A DNA stretch of 64,000 bases from Deltaproteobacteria bacterium (lineage in GTDB: Bacteria; Desulfobacterota; Syntrophia; Syntrophales; JACQWR01). Position 1 is the stretch's first letter, and the number at the start of each line of letters is the position of its first letter. Made by a program: the position numbers and the translations under genes. Positions 43,899 through 52,801 of the stretch are shown here, piece by piece. The stretch covers positions 44,738 to 108,737 of the forward strand of contig JACQWR010000016.1 of NCBI GenBank assembly GCA_016209105.1, in the 5' to 3' direction. The notes under the pieces were generated by a model. It was given only the letters and a program-made list of their open reading frames with translations, made no database searches and was not told where the DNA came from.

Positions 43899-44915
43899 AT
43901 GGCGACCGCAGCAAATACACGGCCTGAAAGAGGAATGCTGATGCACACGCGTTGGCTGATGCCGGGCATCTTGCTCTGCGTTTTTGTCCTCTCCCTGATT
44001 ATTCACCGGTTTGAACTTCTCGATTCGTATCTCCAACTCATCGTCATGTACATCGGCATCAACATCATCCTGACCCTGAGCCTCAACCTGATAAACGGTT
44101 ACATGGGCGAGTTCTCTGTGGGGCATGCGGGATTCATGGCCGTCGGCGCATACATTGCCTCCTTCCTCACGGTGAAGGTCATCCCGGCGCACCTTGCGGC
44201 ATGGCTGTTTCCGGTCGCGGTTATCGCCGGCGGAATGGGAGCCGCACTGGTCGGCCTGGTTGTCGCCCTGCCCTCCTTCAAGACGAGGGGCGACTATCTC
44301 GCCATCGTAACGCTTGCGTTCGTTATGATCGTCAAATCGGTCATCGAGAACATTGATGCGCTTGGCGGGCCGCGCGGTTTCCTGGGCATGGAAAAGCTCG
44401 CCACGCTTCCCTGGGTTTTCTTCTGGGTTATCCTGTCCCTGTGGATTATCCGCAACCTGGTCTATTCAAACTTCGGCAGGGGCGTGCTTTCGATCCGCGA
44501 GGATGAAGTTGCCGGCGACTTGATGAGCGTCAACACCCGCCAGGTAAAGGTGCTGGCTTTTACCGTCTCTTCTTTTTTTGCGGGCATCGCAGGCGCTCTC
44601 TTTGCGCATTTGCTGCAATTCATCAATCCGAGGTCCTTCGATATTATCAAATCAACGGACATCCTGATCATGGTTTATCTGGGGGGGATCGGGTCTATTG
44701 CCGGTTCCATCCTCGGCGCCACGGTCTATACCGTGCTGCTCGAAATCCTGCGGCCCCTCGGCATCTGGCGCATGGTGCTTATACCCCTGATACTAGTGCT
44801 GCTCATGCTTTTCCGTCCGAAAGGGATCATGGGGTTGAGGGAATTCCCCTGGTTCGTGCCGCTCCGCGACCGGCTGGCGGGCAGGCTCCCGCGCAACAAG
44901 AGGGGGTCTTCCTGA
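43899..44915 (+). CDS. livM: Branched-chain amino acid ABC permease
   Basis: 338 residues. INIILTLSLNLINGYMGEFSVGHAGFMAVGAYIASFL is the LivM block, then ALPSFKTRGDYLAIVTLAFVMIVKSVIEN, GGPRGFLGM, SIREDEVAGDLMSVNTRQVKVLAFTVSSFFAGIAGALFAHLLQFINPRSF, and LGGIGSIAGSILGATVY. Start ATG 43899 follows AAAAGGTTTG three bases past livH's stop; an in-frame ATG at 43935 is an alternative. Its stop TGA overlaps the livG ATG (TGATG). Confidence 0.95.
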   Translation: MATAANTRPERGMLMHTRWLMPGILLCVFVLSLIIHRFELLDSYLQLIVMYIGINIILTLSLNLINGYMGEFSVGHAGFMAVGAYIASFLTVKVIPAHLAAWLFPVAVIAGGMGAALVGLVVALPSFKTRGDYLAIVTLAFVMIVKSVIENIDALGGPRGFLGMEKLATLPWVFFWVILSLWIIRNLVYSNFGRGVLSIREDEVAGDLMSVNTRQVKVLAFTVSSFFAGIAGALFAHLLQFINPRSFDIIKSTDILIMVYLGGIGSIAGSILGATVYTVLLEILRPLGIWRMVLIPLILVLLMLFRPKGIMGLREFPWFVPLRDRLAGRLPRNKRGSS

Positions 44916-45679
44916 TGCCTGTTTTGGAAACACATCATCTAACGCACCACTTCGGCGGACTGGCCGCGGTTTCCGACTTCAACCTAGCCATCGAACCGCA
45001 CGAGCTGGTAGGCGTCATCGGCCCGAACGGCGCCGGCAAGACGACTGTTTTCAATCTGATTACGGGCGTTTACCGGGCAACCGACGGCAGCATTTCCTTT
45101 GCGGACACCGAGATCGTCGGCAAAACGCCGAGCGAGATCACGTCTCTTGGCATCGCCCGTACCTTCCAGAATATCCGCCTCTTCAGAGAACTGACAGTGC
45201 TGGACAATGTCCGCGTCGCCCATTACGCGCAGGTACGGTATAACGCCATCGAGGCCCTTCTCCACCTGGGCCGCTTTCAGACGGAGGAGAAAAGCATTCT
45301 TGAACACTCCCTGGACCTGCTTGCCTCCTTAAAACTGGAAAGTTACACCGACGAACTCTCGAAAAACCTCCCCTACGGTCTACAGCGGAGGCTGGAGATC
45401 GCTCGGGCTTTGGCAACGAGGCCGCAGCTTCTGTTGCTGGACGAACCTGCCGCGGGAATGAATCCCCAGGAAGTCGGTCAGCTCATGGAGTTTATCCAAT
45501 GGATCAGGCAGGAGTTCAAGTTGACCATCCTCCTGATCGAACATCAGATGCACCTGGTCATGGGTATCTGTGAACGGCTCCTGGTACTCGATTTTGGGGA
45601 AACAATCGCCGAGGGCAAGCCACGGGAAATACAGAACAACCCGCGGGTATTGGAGGTTTACTTAGGTGAAACGCAATGA
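44915..45679 (+). CDS. livG: Branched-chain amino acid ABC ATPase
   Basis: 254 residues. Walker A GPNGAGKTTVFNLITG, Q-loop FQNIRLFRELTVLDNV, signature NLPYGLQRRLEIARAL (a G-for-S variant of LSGGQ, common in LivG), Walker B LLLLDEPAAGMNPQE and the H-loop in LIEHQMHLV. It powers the LivHM permease from the cytoplasm. Overlaps livM by one base. Between its stop and livF is a 108 bp gap holding a family C repeat. Confidence 0.96.
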   Translation: MPVLETHHLTHHFGGLAAVSDFNLAIEPHELVGVIGPNGAGKTTVFNLITGVYRATDGSISFADTEIVGKTPSEITSLGIARTFQNIRLFRELTVLDNVRVAHYAQVRYNAIEALLHLGRFQTEEKSILEHSLDLLASLKLESYTDELSKNLPYGLQRRLEIARALATRPQLLLLDEPAAGMNPQEVGQLMEFIQWIRQEFKLTILLIEHQMHLVMGICERLLVLDFGETIAEGKPREIQNNPRVLEVYLGETQ

Positions 45680-45712
45680 AAGCGGGTTCGTCAATAGCCG
45701 CTACTGGTCGCG

Positions 45713-45739
45713 GTCATTCCCGCGGAGGCGGGAATCCAG
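45713..45739. repeat. Family C palindrome between livG and livF
   Basis: TCATTCCCGC-GGAG-GCGGGAATC core, an inverted repeat of about 8 bp arms (ATTCCCGC/GCGGGAAT) with a short loop. The same core occurs in frame inside the gene at 50962-52686. A common palindrome type in proteobacterial genomes. Confidence 0.8.
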
Positions 45740-45787
45740 TCATTTGAATTTCTGTACGGTCGGAAACTTCTTTCAGGGACATCAGGC

Positions 45788-46504
45788 ATGGACAATAACA
45801 ACATAATCATCTCCGTGGAAAATCTCACTGTCGCCTACGGCAATATCAAAGCGGTGGACGATGTATCCTTTGAAGTCCGTGAAGGCGAGATCGTCACGCT
45901 GATCGGCGCAAACGGCGCCGGCAAGTCGTCCACGCTCCGCGCCATCTCCGGTGTCACGCCCTACAGCGGCCGCATATGTTATGGCGGGCGGGATCTGCGC
46001 AATATACCCGCCCACCAGATCGTCGCGCGGGGGATGGCCCAGGTGCCGGAAGGGCGCGGCATCTTCGGAAACCTCACGGTCATGGAAAACCTGAAGCTTG
46101 CCACCTGGCAGAGAAAAGATCGGGAAACGGTTGCAAAAGATTACCGGCGCGTCTTCGCCCTCTTCCCCCAGCTCGAGAAACGCCAAGACCAACTTGGCGG
46201 CACCCTCTCAGGCGGCGAACAACAGATGCTGGCCGTAGGCCGGGCGCTCATGAGCAGGAGCCGAATGATGCTCCTCGACGAGCCGTCCATGGGGCTTGCG
46301 CCGGTGCTGGTGCGCGACATCTTCCACACCATCACCGAGATCAACCGGACGGGCACGACGATCCTCCTGGTCGAGCAGAACGCCCACATGGCCCTCTCCA
46401 TCGCCTCGCGCGCCTACGTGTTGGAAACGGGAAAAATCATCCTTTCCGGCGCCGGCAAAGAGCTCCTCGACAACCAGCGCGTCCGGGAGGCCTACTTGGG
46501 TTGA
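45788..46504 (+). CDS. livF: Branched-chain amino acid ABC ATPase
   Basis: 238 residues. SVENLTVAYGNIKAVDDVSFEVREGEIVTLIGANGAGKSSTLRAISG (Walker A), GRGIFGNLTVMENLKLATW (Q-loop area), GTLSGGEQQMLAVGRALMSRS (ABC signature), MMLLDEPSMGLAPVLVRDIF (Walker B) and LLVEQNAHMAL (H-loop). Second ATPase of the liv importer; the C-terminal REAYLG ending is usual. Translation is restarted after the repeat; its ATG at 45788 has only a GACATCAGGC upstream match, so mRNA structure may matter. Confidence 0.96.
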   Translation: MDNNNIIISVENLTVAYGNIKAVDDVSFEVREGEIVTLIGANGAGKSSTLRAISGVTPYSGRICYGGRDLRNIPAHQIVARGMAQVPEGRGIFGNLTVMENLKLATWQRKDRETVAKDYRRVFALFPQLEKRQDQLGGTLSGGEQQMLAVGRALMSRSRMMLLDEPSMGLAPVLVRDIFHTITEINRTGTTILLVEQNAHMALSIASRAYVLETGKIILSGAGKELLDNQRVREAYLG

Positions 46505-46551
46505 TATATGATTATCGTGCAATCTTTATTGAAATCAGGTAAATTACTCCC

Positions 46552-47865
46552 ATGCTGCTGCTGAAAAAATATTTTTACCGGCTTTTATACCGGTACCTTT
46601 CCTTATACGTAAGGCCGGAAGATACCGTCGTTGAGATCAATCATCCGTTCATCAATAGTAAAACGCTGGCGCTGAAAAGCGAGCTTTGCTCAGAAATTTT
46701 TTCCCGGCCCATAGAATCAACGGCTGATTACCGGAATCTGAAAGATATCAAGCCCGAATACATCATCCTAAACGGCACGATTCACTACGAACGAGACATT
46801 GACGCACTGTTCAAAAAAATCCATAGGAACAGCGCGTCCTCAACACGGGTGTTGATAACCTACTACAGCAGCTTATGGAAGCCAGCGCTGAAACTTGCCA
46901 CCCTCTGCGGATTCAGGGACAAAACGGCGGAACAGAACTGGATCGCACCCGAGGATATTGAAAATATTCTGGCACTGTCGAATTTCGAGCTGCTGTTTGA
47001 TGAAGGTAAAATTATCTGTCCCGTTTACATCCCGGTGATTTCCACCATTCTGAACCGCTATGTCGCCCCCCTTCCTGTTTTTCGCGCCTTTTGCCTGCTG
47101 CACATTCTCGCAGCCCGGCCGCTCATGCCGGGAGGAACGGCAAAGCCGTCTGTGACCGTTGTCGTACCGGCACGGAACGAATCGGCCAATATTGAAAATG
47201 TCATCAAAAGGCTGCCTGCCATGGGACCTGACGACGAACTGATTTTCGTGGAAGGGCATTCTTCCGACGATACCTGGAAAATGATCCAGGAAATGCAGAG
47301 GAAATATTCGGCAACCCGCAACATCGTCATTGCGCAACAGGAGGGAACGGGGAAAGGAGACGCCGTCAGAAAAGGATTTGACCTGGCGTCAAAAGACATA
47401 CTGATGATTCTCGACGCGGATTTGACCGTCCCTCCGGAGAGCCTCCCCCTCTTTTACGATGCCATAACGGAAAACAAAGGGGAATTTATTAACGGCAGCA
47501 GACTCGTCTATCCCATGGAAGACAAGGCGATGCGCTTCTTCAACATGGTAGGAAATAAGTTCTTTGCCCGCGCATTTTCTTATGTCCTTAACCAAAAATT
47601 CAAAGATACCCTTTGCGGCACCAAGGTTGTCAGCAGGGAAAACTATCGGAAAATAGCAGCGCACAGGAATTTTTTTGGAGAGTTTGATCCGTTCGGCGAC
47701 TTTGATCTGATTTTCGGCGCCATCCGTCTCGGCCTGAAAATCAGGGAAATCCCCGTAAGATATAGAGAGAGAACGTACGGGAGCACAAATATCAACAGAT
47801 GGAGAGACGGCGCAGCTCTGTTCCGCATGTTGCTGTATGCGGCGCGGAAGATTAAATTTGTCTAA
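46552..47865 (+). CDS. Family 2 glycosyltransferase with a degenerate N-terminal domain
   Basis: 437 residues. Residues about 187-390 are a GT2 catalytic unit: VTVVVPARNESANIENVIKRLP, VEGHSSDDTWKMIQEMQ, QQEGTGKGDAVRKGFDLA, MILDADLTVPPE (DxD), FINGSRLVYPMEDKAMRFFNMVGN, DTLCGTKV, FGDFDLIFGAIRLGLKIREIPVRYRERTYGSTNINRW, which closely tracks dolichyl-phosphate-mannose-synthase-like enzymes. The first about 180 residues (RPEDTVVEINHP, IILNGTIHYERDIDALFKKIHRNSASSTRVLITYYSSLWKPAL, EDIENILALSNFELL) read like a class I methyltransferase that has lost the GxGxG loop. Probably makes a polyprenyl-phosphate sugar for surface glycans. Start ATG 46552 lacks a clear ribosome site. Confidence 0.85.
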   Translation: MLLLKKYFYRLLYRYLSLYVRPEDTVVEINHPFINSKTLALKSELCSEIFSRPIESTADYRNLKDIKPEYIILNGTIHYERDIDALFKKIHRNSASSTRVLITYYSSLWKPALKLATLCGFRDKTAEQNWIAPEDIENILALSNFELLFDEGKIICPVYIPVISTILNRYVAPLPVFRAFCLLHILAARPLMPGGTAKPSVTVVVPARNESANIENVIKRLPAMGPDDELIFVEGHSSDDTWKMIQEMQRKYSATRNIVIAQQEGTGKGDAVRKGFDLASKDILMILDADLTVPPESLPLFYDAITENKGEFINGSRLVYPMEDKAMRFFNMVGNKFFARAFSYVLNQKFKDTLCGTKVVSRENYRKIAAHRNFFGEFDPFGDFDLIFGAIRLGLKIREIPVRYRERTYGSTNINRWRDGAALFRMLLYAARKIKFV

Positions 47866-47906
47866 TGGCACATAAAAGATTTTGGGTACACATTTGAGGG
47901 ATACGT

Positions 47907-49901
47907 ATGCTGTTCGCGGCAACAGGCATTATAATCGTTATGTTCATCTCTCTTTTTGGCTGGGGCGCCTTAGTCAATCGCTTCACACGGTATCCCTCAC
48001 AAAACTTTGCAGTAATCATGACTGTTGGATTAGGGGTAATCGTTTTTTTTGGCGGGGTGCTGAACTTACTGCACATTGCTTATGGATGGGCCTTCGACAT
48101 CTTGATTATCGGAGGTATCGTCCTAACAGTTTGCCTTAGCCTCAATACGTTTAGGCCGATAGTGCCGCAAGATAAAAACGAATGGCTTTATGTAATCGTG
48201 CTGGGCCTGGTTATCGCTGTCATTATGGGATTCACCATGGAAACGCAGCTTCCTCCCCAGGCCTTCAACTTCCACGACGATTTAGAAAAGTATTTTTCCT
48301 ATCCGGTCCGCATGCTCCAGACAGGCACTCTATTTGGCAGCCCGCTCAATTCCATTGGTTATGAAACACTGGGAGGTCAAGCCGTTTTGCATGGACTGAT
48401 TTTAAATCATTTTCCTATCCCCTATATAAATGGGGCCGATGCAATTTTTGGGTTGTTCCTGTGTCTCATCCTATCCGTAAGCATGGTTCCCCGGCGTTTA
48501 ACATTTCTTCCGATTGCTCTGATAAGCCCGCTCATGGTTTTTTCTATTAATCCGCAATATGTGAATGTTTCGGCGCTGTATTTCGGCAGTGCTTTCATGA
48601 TGGCAGCGATCCTGCTCTTTTCCCAAAAGGACGAAAATGCAAACGAGGGGAAATTGAAGTCCTCTGCAACACGCTCCGGAGAATCTTCGGTTCCTAAGAA
48701 ACAGGGGCATTCAAGCTCACGCTCGCGTACCCCCCAGAAAGCTACGGGGAATGCAATCGCTACCGAATTCAACTTACCGCCGCCAATGTCAGCAGGCCTG
48801 ATTTACGCCGCCCTCCTTGCCCTGAAGTCAAGTTTTCTATTTTTCCCTGCCTTACACATCATTCTTTTTTGCATTACTCTTGCGGTGTTCGGTGTAGGCA
48901 TTCGCCGTTTGATACGATGGGGGCTCTCCGCAGGAATTATGACGTTACTGTTCTTATCACCCTGGCTCCTTCTCCATCTTCCCAACTACATGCACTGGTC
49001 CCCTGCGCCAACTCAAAACACTGACGTTGCCTATTATGATGAGCATCTCAACCTGTTTTCGTTGGATCCGCTCTTTTACGGGGCGAGCTTCGCGAATTAT
49101 ACGTTTCTTGCGTTGGCGACGGTGCTGCCCATTGTTGTAATTTTTCTCTGGAAGCGTAAAGCGCGTGTTTTTTTTAATAGCGCCTATTTAGCCGGCGTGG
49201 TCGCGAGTGCCACGACTATTATTATTTCTTATTTGTTGATCGTATCACTTGGTGTTCGTATTAGCGATTATGCCGGCAGTCTTCGCTATACGGTCCCTTT
49301 CCTGATAGCGGGAGCGCCAGTTATTATGACGCTCTCTTGTCTTGCCGTTCAAAGGGAAAACGCAATCAAATTCACCATACCTTCCATCACCGCCTTGCTA
49401 TTGCTTGAATTGCTCATTATTGTCAGTTTTTCACAAAGCCTGATAAATCGCGTACAACAGGCCTCCCAGAGTGGGAACATCCTCGCGTTCTCAAAATTTG
49501 CTACAACGCAAAGATACCTTGAATATAATGATGAAGTTCTTCATGGTAACGTCAGATCGGAGATTGCTGAGGCGCAGAAACATATTCCAGCAGGTCAGGC
49601 ATTCGTGGCTTGGGTAAGTGCTCCTTTTTACTTCGACTATAGACGAAATGTCATTTTCGATGTAAATCCGGGCGGCCTCGAAACCCCTTGGGCATATATG
49701 CCACAAGCAAAGTATTTCATCATCCAATACAAGGGTTTTGCCGTTCGTCCTATCGTTCGCTATTACGAAGAACTGCACTATCGAGGACGACAATACAATG
49801 CCGAACGTTGTCTTGCCTTCATGCGATCTATCATAGAGTTAAATCAGAATTCCGATGAGCTCTTCAATGACGGGAAAATAGTTGTATTCAGAACAAAATA
49901 A
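47907..49901 (+). CDS. Polytopic membrane protein with an in-frame repeat insertion
   Basis: 664 residues from ATG 47907 with GAGGGA upstream. About 12-14 hydrophobic segments, then a soluble C-terminal region of about 150 residues, a layout seen in glycan-processing membrane proteins of the GT-C type; an NFHDDLEKYFSYPVRML loop near residue 115 sits where GT-C enzymes place their acidic site. Residues about 250-290 (LKSSATRSGESSVPKKQ...) are a translated family A repeat (48654-48773), hydrophilic and unlike the flanking membrane segments. Follows the GT2 gene by 41 bp, so the pair is probably a unit. Base composition is more AT-rich than in livKHMGF. Specific activity unknown. Confidence 0.75.
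   Translation: MLFAATGIIIVMFISLFGWGALVNRFTRYPSQNFAVIMTVGLGVIVFFGGVLNLLHIAYGWAFDILIIGGIVLTVCLSLNTFRPIVPQDKNEWLYVIVLGLVIAVIMGFTMETQLPPQAFNFHDDLEKYFSYPVRMLQTGTLFGSPLNSIGYETLGGQAVLHGLILNHFPIPYINGADAIFGLFLCLILSVSMVPRRLTFLPIALISPLMVFSINPQYVNVSALYFGSAFMMAAILLFSQKDENANEGKLKSSATRSGESSVPKKQGHSSSRSRTPQKATGNAIATEFNLPPPMSAGLIYAALLALKSSFLFFPALHIILFCITLAVFGVGIRRLIRWGLSAGIMTLLFLSPWLLLHLPNYMHWSPAPTQNTDVAYYDEHLNLFSLDPLFYGASFANYTFLALATVLPIVVIFLWKRKARVFFNSAYLAGVVASATTIIISYLLIVSLGVRISDYAGSLRYTVPFLIAGAPVIMTLSCLAVQRENAIKFTIPSITALLLLELLIIVSFSQSLINRVQQASQSGNILAFSKFATTQRYLEYNDEVLHGNVRSEIAEAQKHIPAGQAFVAWVSAPFYFDYRRNVIFDVNPGGLETPWAYMPQAKYFIIQYKGFAVRPIVRYYEELHYRGRQYNAERCLAFMRSIIELNQNSDELFNDGKIVVFRTK
48654..48773 (+). repeat. 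Dispersed repeat family A, copy inside a coding sequence
   Basis: TTGAAGTCCTCTGCAACACG... to ...CTACCGAATTCAACTT matches the intergenic copies base by base in many blocks (GGAGAATCTTCGG, TTCCTAAG, GCTCGCGTACCCC, TACGGGGAATGCAATCGCT, CCGAATTCAA). It is 120 bp, a multiple of three, without stop codons in the host frame. See findings. Confidence 0.85.
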
Positions 49902-49913
49902 ATGTGCAAGACA

Positions 49914-50858
49914 CTATCTGCTGCCTGTCTTCTTATAGTTTTTTAGCAGTACAAAACTTATCGTTCCAAGAAATATATCAACGAGCATACTCACAATCCG
50001 GGTCGCAATAGGGAGAATTAAGGATAACGCTGAAACTGAAACGCCACTGAGCATTAAATACATCACGCTTTCTCTTATTCCTACCCCCCCCGGTGCAATA
50101 ACAGCGATAAAACCTATCACATCAGCAATCATCATTGATGACATTACTAAAAACATTTTGTTGTGGTCAACATCAAATCCAATGCCGAGACATAAGAGAT
50201 ATGCACCGATACCAAGACAGAAGGCGGAGAGAAAGTTGATTCCATGGAGATGATAAATTAGTTTCCAAGGCGTCTCATAATATTTTATGTCTCGTTTAAA
50301 GATTTTGTTCAAAATTACTATGAACGTTTTAAAAACATATGAATTAAATTTTATAAACAAAAGATCAAACAATATTAGCGCAACTAAAAGGCTAAGGGTG
50401 AGCGTGAGGGGAATTATTCTCGGTGCGAAGACCAGATAGACAAAGCCTAATATTACTGAAGTAATTAATGAAACATATAACGTTATGAGATTTACATATA
50501 AAATAAGAGATTTCGAAAAACCGGCGTTCACCAGCCAATACATCTGCAGAGCATAAGACCAAACCTTTCCGGGAATGTATTTCGTCAGATTGCTACTATG
50601 CACGGTAGCAATACTTTTAAGAAAAGTTATTTTGTTCTTGGATAACGAATTAAGGGTAAGAAACCAGCCATACGTGGCAAGAAGATATGTTATTACTATG
50701 GAAACAAACGAAAACGATATAAAAATGAAATTAAGTTTGAACGTGTAGGACTGAATACTCGTCCAATTTTCTTGAAATGCTCTATAAAAAAAGAAAATGA
50801 TTCCGAGAATTACAACAAGGGATAAAGCCCCTTTTATCACAGTATTTCTACCGTTCAC
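49914..50858 (-). CDS. Lysylphosphatidylglycerol synthase TM region/UPF0104-like membrane protein
   Basis: 314 residues from GTG 50858 (GGGGAATAT upstream). About eight TM segments. SIATVHSSNLTKYIPGKVWSYALQMYWL is the conserved loop (KYIPGKVW), and APGGVGIRESVMYLML near residue 255 is the second signature of the AglD/MprF-TM flippase-like family. Members transfer or flip lipid-linked units. No MprF catalytic domain follows. Strongly AT-rich. Convergent with the membrane protein at 47907 (12 bp apart). Likely part of the glycan export apparatus. Confidence 0.8.
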   Translation of the reverse strand: MNGRNTVIKGALSLVVILGIIFFFYRAFQENWTSIQSYTFKLNFIFISFSFVSIVITYLLATYGWFLTLNSLSKNKITFLKSIATVHSSNLTKYIPGKVWSYALQMYWLVNAGFSKSLILYVNLITLYVSLITSVILGFVYLVFAPRIIPLTLTLSLLVALILFDLLFIKFNSYVFKTFIVILNKIFKRDIKYYETPWKLIYHLHGINFLSAFCLGIGAYLLCLGIGFDVDHNKMFLVMSSMMIADVIGFIAVIAPGGVGIRESVMYLMLSGVSVSALSLILPIATRIVSMLVDIFLGTISFVLLKNYKKTGSR

Positions 50859-50961
50859 ATATTCCCCACAACGAAAATATATCCGTTTCCGAAATGCAAC
50901 TCTATTATTGTTCTTGTAGATCCTTCGTGATTTATTCTTTCAACATACCTATAAGCCAATA

Positions 50962-52686
50962 TTATTGCTTGATTTCAACAAGTCGGTATATCCCTTCATT
51001 GGGATGAACAGACAGTGGTTTTATGATTAGCCCTTCACGAATTTTTAAGTAATGAGGATTGCCCACCAGGATAAATCTAATGCCTTTATCAATAACAGAT
51101 TGCACAATACGGTTTTCTATATATCCTTCAAAAGTATAAAAAACGTTTTTCCACACTGAGTAAGAGACGGCATCTGGATATAATTGAGTTAATTCTTTTC
51201 CATAATGATAGCCAGAAAAGCTATTCCCAAAAGCAAGCGCAAACTCCGGAAGTGATGATTGGTAGAATCCTACTGGATAATAATGATAATATTGCCTAAA
51301 ATTTTTAACTTCGGTCAATAACTTATTGGTAGCTATAGAGTACTCTTGCTCTTTCTGAATCCAAGCTTTCATACTGACGATGTTATATGCAAAAGCAATT
51401 ATAAGACCTGTAACAAAGGCAATTTGAAATAATTTGTACTTGCTTTGTTGTTCATTATTGAACAATAGGTAAATTAAACCAGCATCCAAAATGCCTGTGA
51501 CAACCATGGAAGGAAGCAGATAGTGTAACTGTGGATGTTTTGAAGTAACAATTAATTGCGTAAATATAATTAGGCAGCCAATCCAGAGAAGTTTTTTAAT
51601 TTTATTTCTTAACGGCGCTTCAATCGTCAATTTGCCATCTTGGGCGGCCTTGCCAAAGGTCGCTTTTTTTCTTTTTTTGTCATTCCCGCGCAAGCGGGAA
51701 TCTATGCCTCGCTTATTCTGGACTCTCCCCTGCACGGGAGCAATAGCATCTCGGACTCTTACGAGAGCATCATATTTTATAAACATCAACCCGAATAAAT
51801 ATAAAACAAAAGATATAATGAGAAATGGCTCACCGAAAGACAGTGATTTTGCATTTGAAAATAATGTTCCTATTTCAGGAAGACCGATTGGTCCTTTACC
51901 ATAATAACCTTCATGCATTAGTATGTTTATAAACCACGTAAACATTCTCATATAGCTGGGCAGAATTGGGATTGTGAAAAGGATAAATGACAGGATACAG
52001 CAGGCAACAATTAATATTCTTTTTCTTGCCCCCTCAAAGATAAATACGAAAAAGAGGAGTGGGAAAAAGGTAACCTTTATGGCAAGTCCAAGTCCAAAGA
52101 CGATTCCTGTCAAAATGGGCCGTACTATATTGTCTTGCGTTGATGATAAAACTTCTTTAACAAAAATTTCAGGAATCAAGATAAGAAGCAGCAATAGAAC
52201 CGTGAACACTAAAAGAGGTTCAGGGGACACCCTGCCTAATGATACCTGAACTTGCGAAAAGCACAGCAAACTGAACTGCAAGATCAGAGCAGGAAATAAT
52301 TTCCTGGTATGATGAAATAATTTTAATCCTGTCAAAAATGTAATTACACATATCAGAATATTCAAAACAAAATTAATTGCATGCAGATAATCTTCAGGAT
52401 TCCGTAGTACTGAGGTTTGGATAACTGAGAAAGATATGGATAGAGTGTTTATGATGCCTTTCCCCAGCAAAACCACAGCGCCAAGAATCTGTAGTGGCGT
52501 TCCCGGATGATCAGTATGCCGAGGCATTTCACAATTTAAAATATTTAATGAATTAAAAAGATAACAATATTCCGGATCTGACTTATTGCCAAAGTAATAA
52601 GGACATATAGATGTATACAGGAAAGATAAAAAGAGAATAACAAGAGGAATTATAGCTAAAACTAATCTATTGATGTTGAACTTCAT
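50962..52686 (-). CDS. ArnT/PMT-like polytopic glycosyltransferase, with in-frame family C repeat
   Basis: 574 residues from ATG 52686; a GTG three codons upstream is also open. About 11-12 TM segments, AT-rich. The first loop after TM1 has SICPYYFGNKSDPEYCYLFNSLNILNCEMPRHTDHPGTPLQILG, with the acidic SDPEY and HTDHPGTP motifs typical of GT-C glycosyltransferases. Near residues 308-355 a hydrophilic loop (VRDAIAPVQG, NKRGIDSRLRGNDKKR, KATFGKAAQDG) interrupts the hydrophobic pattern and its core is a family C repeat. The C-terminal domain of about 150 residues is soluble (FRQYYHYYPVGFYQSSLPEFALAFG). Role in surface sugar transfer is inferred. Confidence 0.75.
   Translation of the reverse strand: MKFNINRLVLAIIPLVILFLSFLYTSICPYYFGNKSDPEYCYLFNSLNILNCEMPRHTDHPGTPLQILGAVVLLGKGIINTLSISFSVIQTSVLRNPEDYLHAINFVLNILICVITFLTGLKLFHHTRKLFPALILQFSLLCFSQVQVSLGRVSPEPLLVFTVLLLLLILIPEIFVKEVLSSTQDNIVRPILTGIVFGLGLAIKVTFFPLLFFVFIFEGARKRILIVACCILSFILFTIPILPSYMRMFTWFINILMHEGYYGKGPIGLPEIGTLFSNAKSLSFGEPFLIISFVLYLFGLMFIKYDALVRVRDAIAPVQGRVQNKRGIDSRLRGNDKKRKKATFGKAAQDGKLTIEAPLRNKIKKLLWIGCLIIFTQLIVTSKHPQLHYLLPSMVVTGILDAGLIYLLFNNEQQSKYKLFQIAFVTGLIIAFAYNIVSMKAWIQKEQEYSIATNKLLTEVKNFRQYYHYYPVGFYQSSLPEFALAFGNSFSGYHYGKELTQLYPDAVSYSVWKNVFYTFEGYIENRIVQSVIDKGIRFILVGNPHYLKIREGLIIKPLSVHPNEGIYRLVEIKQ
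51679..51703. repeat. Family C palindrome inside a coding sequence
   Basis: GTCATTCCCGCGCAAGCGGGAATCT: arms ATTCCCGC/GCGGGAAT around GCAA. In the host frame the minus strand reads GIDSRLRGND. The same palindrome is intergenic at 45713. Confidence 0.85.
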
Positions 52687-52801
52687 GGTTAGCACTCGGA
52701 AAAAATCGTTTTACCGAATAGCGGGTATATCTTGTTCCGCAAGTAATTGGCAATCATTGCAGCCTCATTTACAGGAAAACAATATCTTCTCATAATTCTT
52801 T

